Part shown: piece after piece, positions 57,060-64,000 of the stretch
Numbering within the stretch: the stretch's first letter is position 1
Layout: each line of letters starts with the position of its first letter
NCBI RefSeq assembly: GCF_932294415.1
Contig: NC_065537.1
Coordinates: forward strand, 52,771,802 to 52,835,801
DNA from: Quercus robur
Taxonomy: Eukaryota; Streptophyta; Magnoliopsida; Fagales; Fagaceae
Direction: 5' to 3'
DNA length: 64,000 nucleotides
The notes under the pieces: model-generated
Told to the model about the DNA's origin: nothing
The model's input: only the letters and a program-made list of their open reading frames with translations
The model's database searches: none
Translations under genes and position numbers: made by a program

Positions 57060-58551
57060 ACCGTTTACCAGTTGGTTGAATTTTTGTTTTCTTGATAATG
57101 ATTTTTGTAATTAAATTATGTTATTTTTTTTAGAAGAAAATTATATTATTGATATATGTTTGTTTATTATATATTTATATTAGTAGTATGTGTGATTAGT
57201 TTTAAAGTGAGTAATTTAATGGGAGAAACCATCCACAAATGATGCATAATAATTTAGTACCATGAAAGAACATAAACCATAACTTTGTTGAGTTAAAGTT
57301 AATTTATACAATAATATTTTTTATTTATTTAAGAATTTGTTATATTTAGCTTGGTCCCCTTAGAATAAATTCCTGAGTCTGCTAATACCTAGACAACAAG
57401 TTGTTAGTTGTTTTAAACTAGGTTTACCATTGGTGCTAGTCAAAACATTATTCCCAAACATTTTTTACATATTTTTTTATTTATATAGAAACATTTATTA
57501 TATTGGTAATTTGATATTGCATCGTCTTTTGAAAGTTATTATTTATCTAAAAAGTGAACCTCTAACTTAAAGTAATCTAAGTGATCATTTGGAAACAACT
57601 TATTTAATTGAAATTAAAACTTTTTACTGAAAGTACTGAAGATAAAGCTAAAAGGTAGTTGAAATTGTACAGTGAGACTCATGAATAATATCAAAAAGTG
57701 CAATAAAACTCATGAATAATACCAAAAATAAGTTAAATAGTGGCAAAAATAAGTTAAATAGTAAAAAAATGTTGGCTTTTTAAGCCAATGGCAAACACAA
57801 CCTAAGAGGCTTTCATCCAATGGAAAATTCAATGCTAATATATATATTTTTTGAAACCAATACTACTTTGAATTTATTTTCATTTATTTTTTTTTAACTT
57901 TTTTTTGAGAGATAGTTTTTAATGATGATTGCTTTTTATCATAAGACCAAAATGTTAATTGGTTTTTGGTGAAGATGATGATCAAATCAAGTACCTCTTA
58001 TTTGATGTTAATAAACCTTACCAGTTGAGTTCATTGAAACCTAAAAGAGGGGTAGAGAGACCAAAATATTTGAAGAAATGAACAAAACGAGTCAAAGGAC
58101 CACAGGCGCTTTCTTAGGCAATGGCTTCAACCATAGATTATTAACCTATTTGTGTCCCTAGACTAGTTCTCTCTCGTGTAATAGTTTTAGCTTACATTAC
58201 CATCTGTTTTCCTGTACATTACTATCTCTTTGTGAGTCAAGTGGACTTTTGGACTCTTTGCTTTTGGTTGTATTTTTGTTTTTTCTTTGTGAGACGTTTG
58301 GCCTGCTGTACTCTTTCCTTTTGGTTATTGAATGTTTATCTGGTATTACCAAAAAAAAAAAAAAAAAAAAAAACCTATTTACTACTCTCTCTCTCTCTCA
58401 TTTTATTTTATTTTATTTTTATTTTTTTTTGTTGAAAATTTTAAGATAGGATAGAATTCCAACTTATAGTTAGCATCTACTATACGATGATTGCTCTTAT
58501 CATTAGGTTGAGACACCAATTGATTTTTTTATGTAAACGGGATTTGAAACT
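57060..58551. other. Spacer, no gene supported
   Basis: AT-rich with a poly(A) run near 58350-58373 and a short (CT)n run. Nothing recognised. Confidence 0.5.
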
Positions 58552-58554
58552 TAA

Positions 58555-58694
58555 GGGTCCGTTTGGTAAGAGATTTCTAGTAACGTTGTTTGTATTTTTT
58601 AAAAATACGTGTGAGTAAAAAAGTGTGTAAAAATACGTATAATGTAATTTAAACACTTAAAACTGTTGTTTAAACAACAGTAACAAACTGACCC
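58555..58694. mobile_element. 140-bp Tourist-type MITE, TSD TAA
   Basis: TAA flanks both ends (58552-58554 and 58695-58697). Ends are gggtccgtttggta and, on the other strand, gggtcagtttgt, typical of Harbinger-derived MITEs. An internal palindrome ctgttgtttaaacaacag is present near 58663-58680. It lies in the 3' region of S28 copy 2. Confidence 0.78.
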
Positions 58695-58989
58695 TAAATT
58701 TCTTGGGGTATGATAAAAGACTTTTCTAATTAATCTAACTAAATCCTACTACTAGTCAGTTCTTTATTTTGAGAGAGAGAGAGAGACATAATACACCCTT
58801 TTATTTTTACTCTAAATACGCATTTAAATCTTGTCTTCATTGGTTTCTAAAAAAAAAAAAAAAAAAAAAATCTTGTCTTCATTACACAAGTCTGTAATGC
58901 TGCGGTTAATCTTTGGTCCACACTAAAAGCAGAATCTGATTTTTTGTGTCAACTTCATAATTCATATGAATACCATTATGTGTGAACTT

Positions 58990-60820
58990 CTATGCAAACC
59001 CACGCAAATCATTGTAGTACTTGTGAAACCACCATTTGATTACCTTGACTGTTTTATTTCGTTGTGCGGTAAGCCACTTTGGGTCGTCTGCCGTTGCAGG
59101 CACTATGTCAAGGCAATGAGACCCTGCAGAAATCAACTTTAAACTAGTAAACTTGTTCCTCAATAAAGGCCATTGATATTTTTTTGGGGTCCAAAAGTTC
59201 AATGGAACTGTTAATATCACATTCATTTTTGTACATATTATCCCTTTCACATTTTAAATATGGATATCGAATGTGAAATTGTAGACTCAATGCGTTTAGA
59301 TAGTACGTTAATAAGTGTGGAAATATTTATTGCATAAATTATTATGATTTTATGAATTACCTTCTTTTGTATACACGGCAAGTATGGTGTCTGATATGTT
59401 TTCCAACACCCTGAAATAAGCACATATTAAATCATTATTAGGAAACTAAATACCAAATATGACAAAATATCATAAAAGGATAAATATTTTTGCAATAAAA
59501 AAATCTAGATTATATATTTTTGAAAAGTTACCCTGAATTACTATAAGGGTCACGGAGGCCATTGGTGAAGATGATGTTGCTACCAAACCTCTTGAGAATC
59601 ATTTTTATATGCTGCAATTTTACATTGAGAAACAAAAGAAATCATGTCCATTATTTTTACATCACTTACACACATAAACAAACAGAGAGAGAGAGAGAGT
59701 AGCCATACTTGACCACCATAATAAGCAGTGGCCCAATGGGGCCTAGGTTCGACTCCAAATTTCTTCATGCAGGAGTCCTTATATTCATTGTAATCAAATG
59801 GTGATGCTTGAAACATGGTTTCGTTGCCTCTCCCAAACGGCGAGACCAATTCGCTACATGTCTACAAAGGCCATGAAGAGGTTTAATTAGAATAAAGTTT
59901 GGAAATTTTTGTAGCTGTGAATTCCATAATTTTGTAAATGAAATTGATTAAATTAGAAAAAGAAAATTAATAAATGCATGTGCATTACCTGCCAATCCCA
60001 AGCACTCAGTTTATCTGTTGAAAAGAAATCATTTAAATCATAACACTTTCTACTTTCCCCGTAATAAGCAATAACTCCGGAGAAAATTCGGCCAAGAATG
60101 TCGGTTCCATTAGCTCCTCCGTCGATACCTTTGCAGACAGTAGTCACTGGATAGTCTGGAGGACTATCATATTGAGCCACGACTGAATACAAATATTCTA
60201 AGTAATCCTTTAATTCAGATGCCTTCTTGATTGGCCTAATGGTAAAAAAAAAAAAAAAATGTTAAAGGACAAAGAAAGAGAAATATAGTTGAGAACTACG
60301 TGTAAATTAATCATGAATGTACTAACATTTTCCTTGGAAAAACAAAAATATATTCCAAGTAATCACCATAAATTGTAATTTAAGGTTAACAAAGAAATGG
60401 GATATATGAAGACAAATGAAGAACTTATAGTATTATTACTTGCAAGTTTTGAATTTCTTGCTGAGTTCGGAAAGACCATTGGGTTTAGCAGCTACTCTAT
60501 CGATCTCAGGCCAGGAACGCTTCACGGTATCATAGCAGCTCCGACTAACCTCCTGCAATATCCATAAAGGAGACCGGACTATAACACTGAGCTACAAGTT
60601 TCTTAGCACAAAATATAAGGTCTGGTTCAAAGTATAAACTATTGATTTTAACCTGAAAGTCCTTGGTAACAACGACATCATATGAATTTTGTGGCACAAT
60701 GTCATCAAAGTAAAGAATAGGTGCTGAAGAGGCTAATGCCCCCATTGCAATATGAGGATACTTTAGGCGGAACCATGCTGCAAGCACTGTTGGGCAAATA
60801 AAAAGGTGGAAAACATTAAT

Positions 60821-60852
<32 letters not shown>

Positions 60853-61960
60853 TGATGCTGAAACTTGGAAAAATATCATTCCAACCTGAAATTGAATTAG
60901 AACAGAGCTAGGACACAAGGCAGAAAAACAACAAGAGAAATTACATCAAATCATCCCTAAGAATCTGCTGAATGAAAGGGGGGTAACACCCTTCCATATC
61001 TGAGTTTGGCCCGAGAGTTTTGCTTCTCTGGCTAACACGAGCAGCTCTGGGAAAACATTAATATATGAAGTTTAGTTTGAGTGAAATTTAATTTCTAATA
61101 TTCATAAGACTCACTTCCACCATAAGATCCTCCAACGACTATAACTGGAGAGGAATCGGCTGATAAATTTTTCTTCAAGTAAATAATTATTTCTGCATAA
61201 TCTGCGATAGCTTGAGCTGAGTTCAAGTACCCACGAATGGTAGCATTTTCCAATGATTCCTCTCCTGTAAATCCATGTGGGATAGATTTACCATAGTAGC
61301 GATGCTGCAAGAAAAATGGTTATGAATCACAACTTTAGATTAATACAGTTCCATGATGGGATTGCCATAAGTGAATTTGTTCAAATAAAGAAAATAAATG
61401 TTTGAAGGCACAATGTTATGATTTCTATATAATTAAATAATTATCAACAGAAGTGGAATCATATATTTCCTAAACCAATGCACTTAGAGCATCTGTTAAT
61501 TTTTTCCAATTGAGAATATGTTTATACTCACCTCTATGTACAGCTCCAAAGCACCAAACCTGCGAGAATTCTCAGGCATGAATCCTATACTACCAACATC
61601 ATCATCCAGGGAAGACTCCTCTCCCATATATGCAAATATGGGAGCACCCGTCCGGGCACCACGCCAATGCTTAAAATTCACAACATATCTTTGCTGGAAA
61701 GTGGTGTAGCTTACGGGCTGATAGTTGAAGTGATCGAGCGTTTGGTCATAATAGAACGTTTGATAATAATTATTGTTTGAATCTGATGCAATTAGAGATG
61801 GGCTATATATTCTATTTCTTTCTTTATTGTGTCCTCCTAGCACACTGAGCCTCGGTTTCCTTGGTGCTAAAGCACAAGTGAATGTAATGAAGAGCGAGAG
61901 AATAAGCAAACATGGAAGCCATAGAGCTGCCTGGAATAATCTTGGAGCTCTAATGGTCAT
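58990..61960 (-). CDS. S28 serine carboxypeptidase copy 2 (Pro-X carboxypeptidase-like)
   Basis: Second full tandem copy, same intron positions and phases as copy 1. Exons on minus: 61960-61532, 61304-61115, 60786-60653, 60552-60440, 60235-59989, 59861-59709, 59611-59532, 59410-59361, 59123-58990; 509 aa. Signal peptide about residues 1-30 ([19 protein letters not shown]). The triad is Ser203 in the canonical VVGGSYGGM, Asp443 ([11 protein letters not shown]) and His468 (GSHCLDI). Exon 1 is one codon longer and exon 6 one codon shorter than in copy 1. Exon 6 has diverged most ([15 protein letters not shown] against [16 protein letters not shown]). Sequence looks intact. Its upstream region directly meets the truncated third copy, so the array runs copy 1, copy 2, copy 3 fragment in the same direction. 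Confidence 0.94.
60821..61050 (-). mobile_element. 5'-truncated LINE tail in S28 copy 2 intron 2, 12-bp TSD
   Basis: Gaaaacattaat flanks it (60809-60820 and 61051-61062). The left edge is a (TA)n/poly(T) tract, a tail on the minus strand. The body reads as the last residues of an L1-type element (..[14 protein letters not shown]..) and 3' UTR. Copy 1 intron 2 keeps the unoccupied site (gtggaaaacattagg, near 49420-49435), so it inserted after the gene duplication. Confidence 0.82.
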
Positions 61961-62025
61961 GATATGTGGGAGAACCGCACGTAGTGGGAAATTGTTGATA
62001 TTATATTTTACGTTAAAAAGAACTA

Positions 62026-62033
62026 CTTTTATA
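62026..62033 (-). promoter_or_regulatory. TATA box, S28 copy 2
   Basis: TATAAAAG on minus, 66 bp before the start codon, in the promoter block shared by all three copies. Confidence 0.6.
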
Positions 62034-62136
62034 CTACTAAATTTGAGTTGATCCTAAAATGATTGCGAGATTTTTGTGTGGCTACCATTATTTATACTAC
62101 TTTTATACTACTTTTATTTATGTGTGTGTGGCTACC

Positions 62137-62373
62137 ATTAAAGTGATAAAGCGTTTTGTCATAATAGAATGTTTGATAATCATTGTTTGAGTTAGATGCA
62201 ATTAATAGAGATGGGCTGTATACACTATTTTTTGCCTTATTGTATCCTCGTAGTGCACTGAGCTTCGGTCTCCTTCGTGATGAAGCACACGTGAACATAA
62301 TGAAGAGCAAGAGAATAAACAAACATGGAAGCCAAAGAGCTGCCTGGAATGATCTTGGAGCTCTAACGGCCAT
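62137..62373 (-). pseudogene. S28 carboxypeptidase copy 3, truncated to part of exon 1
   Basis: From ATG 62373 it encodes the signal peptide ([24 protein letters not shown]) and about 79 residues alike to copies 1 and 2, up to TFYYDKTLYHF. Similarity then stops at about 62137. The remaining exons are missing, and the upstream region of copy 2 begins almost at once. A direct repeat gtgtggctaccatta (near 62076-62090 and 62126-62140) lies at the breakpoint and fits a deletion between short repeats. Its upstream block with a TATA-like TATTAAAG (62455-62448) is kept. Confidence 0.88.
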
Positions 62374-62662
62374 GATATCTAGGAGAACCGCACGCATTTC
62401 TTGAATGGAAAACTCGGTGTCATATATATTTATGTGGAAAAGAACTACTTTAATACAACTAAATTTATGTTGATCCCAAAATTATTGCAAGATTTTTTTG
62501 GGACAAATTTTAGTTACAAAATTGATTGTATCCTTATGTTACAATCTTATTTAATATCTTTTTATTGGAGGTGAATTTTGACAAATCTACTATTGGATAA
62601 CATATTTTTTTTATATTCTTCATGTTTGCAAAATTTCTATAAAATTAAAAGTTAAAAACTAT

Positions 62663-62883
62663 GGGTCCATTTGGATTGAGCTTATTTTTGCTGAAACTGA
62701 AAATACTGTAGCAAAATAATTTTTAAATGTGTGAATAGTACCGTAGGACCCATTTTTAATTTTTTTATGAATAAAGTGGCTTTGGGTCCTATGAACAGTA
62801 CGTGAACAGTACCGGAATAGTGCGTGAACAGTGACATTTGTCTCATGAACAGTAAATTTTGTCTCCTCCCTGAAACGTGTGAA

Positions 62884-62922
<39 letters not shown>

Positions 62923-62963
62923 CAACGCAGGATTCAATGGAAACGCTGAATCCAAACAGCATC
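62663..62963. mobile_element. ~300-bp MITE inside the outer MITE, TSD TAT
   Basis: Ends share tttggatt[gc]agc in inverted orientation (gggtccatttggattgagc; gctgaatccaaacagcatc). The flanks tat (62660-62662 and 62964-62966) restore the outer element's 'aactatgtcatc'. Its body has the repeated 'gaacagt' words common in such plant MITEs and a poly(A) of about 34 bases (62887-62920). Confidence 0.78.
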
Positions 62964-62983
62964 TATGTCATCAATAAATTGTT

Positions 62984-63381
62984 GGATAAAGTTTAGCTAC
63001 AAAATTGGTTGTAGTCTAAGACTATAACCTTACTCAATAAAATAAATATCATTACATATTTTGAAAATCTAATCGTTGAATTGCATATTCCTTATGCTCT
63101 TAATATACATGTCAAATTTTGGATCAATCGGATATTATTTACTATATAATCCATAAGTTTATATTTTATGCACAATTTTAAACTACAAAAACTTGCAATT
63201 TAAATAATTTATTGATAACATAGCTATTGATTTTTAATTTTTTAGAAATTTTGTAAGCATGGAGGATATAAGAAGAAGATGTAATCTAATGGCGGATTTG
63301 TCAAAATTCACCTTTAATAAAAAGATATTGAGTAAGGTTATAACCTTAGGCTAGAATTAATTTTGTAGCTAAATTTTGTCC
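62984..63381. mobile_element. 398-bp MULE-type MITE inserted in its own relative
   Basis: Perfect 9-bp duplication TAAATTGTT (62975-62983 and 63382-63390). Ends are ggataaagtttagctacaa and, on the other strand, ggacaaaatttagctacaa. It belongs to the same family as the outer element and the copy at 10560-10889, in the opposite orientation to the outer copy. Confidence 0.9.
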
Positions 63382-63592
63382 TAAATTGTTTAAATTACAA
63401 GTTTTTGTAGTTTAAAATTATGCATTAAATATAAGCTTATAGATCATATAGTAAATAATATTTGATTGACACAAAATTTAACGTGTATACTAAAAACGTA
63501 AAAAACATACAATTTAACGATTAGATTTTATTGAGTAATGTCATAATCTTAAGTTACAACTAATTTTGTAGCTAAATTTTGTTCTTTTTTTG

Positions 63593-64000
63593 TATTCAAA
63601 GTATTTGTTATCTATTATAATTTGCAAATTGACTTTGTCACCTTCTTGCAATATTTTCTCTTTTATCTTTTCTATTTTTCAAACAAAATGTCATGAAGTA
63701 TTTCTTTGAAGGTGTCATTGCTAATTTCAATTTAGTAAGTTCTAAGGGTTATCATTCCTTAAAATAAAAGAAAAAAAAATTATCATAACATCAAAGAGGG
63801 ATTTTTCTAAACAAGTTGTGTGTCACCCTCATTTCCAAAGCATCAAGCTTGCTTAATATGAAAATTGGATTCATAAAGTTGACATATTTGGAAAGTAGAC
63901 ATCACAAAACTTCATTACATATGTTGTTGAAATTTCACTTAACATTCTGGTAAGAAATTTAAGTTCCACCATATAATATTCAACTTATTATTATTCTGTG
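63593..64000. other. Right edge, flank of the S28 duplicated block
   Basis: 63590-63710 matches 51141-51250 upstream of copy 1 (tgtattcaaagtat, caaacaaaatgt). The rest is AT-rich with no feature. Confidence 0.55.

Larger units (their letters stand above)
62501..63584. mobile_element. MULE-type MITE (outer), interrupted by two other MITEs
   Basis: Ends are ggacaaattttagttac and, on the other strand, gaacaaaatttagctac. The flanks share tttttttg (62493-62500 and 63585-63592). Removing the two inner elements (62663-62963 and 62984-63381) leaves an interior that aligns with the inner relative throughout. The same site upstream of S28 copy 1 (about 51090-51150) is empty. Confidence 0.8.

Overview
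This is a plant nuclear window: genes with many introns, AT-rich spacers, long poly(T)/poly(A) and (GA)n tracts, and dense transposable elements. The repeat types (tRNA-derived SINEs, a hAT-Ac element, PIF/Harbinger, MULEs, L1-type LINEs, Ty1/copia and Ty3/gypsy pieces) and the gene set point to a eudicot tree. An oak or chestnut relative is my impression from repeat tails I recognise; it is not proven.

Left part (1-27.5 kb). A 6.4 kb PIF/Harbinger element (3129-9560, TSD TTA) carries both expected genes, a Myb/SANT-like protein and a DDE transposase, each with one visible lesion, plus a probable nested MITE. The spacer after it holds a young SINE with a perfect 16-bp target duplication. The first host gene is PHF1 (SEC12-like protein 1), ten exons on + from 11778 to 20731, with splice junctions that give an uninterrupted 395-aa protein; its large introns hold LINE debris and tandem repeats. 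Next comes a 5,965-bp hAT-Ac element (21566-27530, perfect 8-bp TSD) with an uninterrupted transposase.

Middle (27.5-47 kb). A Ty3/gypsy remnant, three 5'-truncated L1-type or retroposon insertions, a foldback MULE-like element and small MITEs lead to a MAPKKK-type kinase gene. It has an in-frame stop just before its glycine-rich loop and a LINE inserted directly upstream. At 39096-45085 lies a MULE that has captured part of a PPR gene (Pack-MULE). A whole but decayed Ty1/copia element is inserted in the captured piece. The right edge of the MULE and its flank are duplicated in tandem.

Right part (47-64 kb). Three tandem copies of a secreted S28 serine carboxypeptidase gene (lysosomal Pro-X carboxypeptidase-like) lie on the minus strand: two full 9-exon copies of 509 aa each and one truncated copy. 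Comparing their introns and promoters dates the insertions. A SINE in intron 3 predates the duplication. A LINE tail in intron 2 of copy 2 postdates it. A triple-nested MITE cluster upstream of copy 3 has its empty site upstream of copy 1. Copy 1 also carries two inverted copies of its own exon-4 acceptor region inside the next intron, which could fold over that splice site. A 1.8 kb MULE and a probable solo LTR separate copies 1 and 2.

No CRISPR array, rRNA or functional tRNA gene was seen. The strongest candidates for something new are the splice-site inverted repeats in the S28 gene, the Pack-MULE/PPR/copia nest, the intact hAT element and the nested MITE cluster with an internal empty site.
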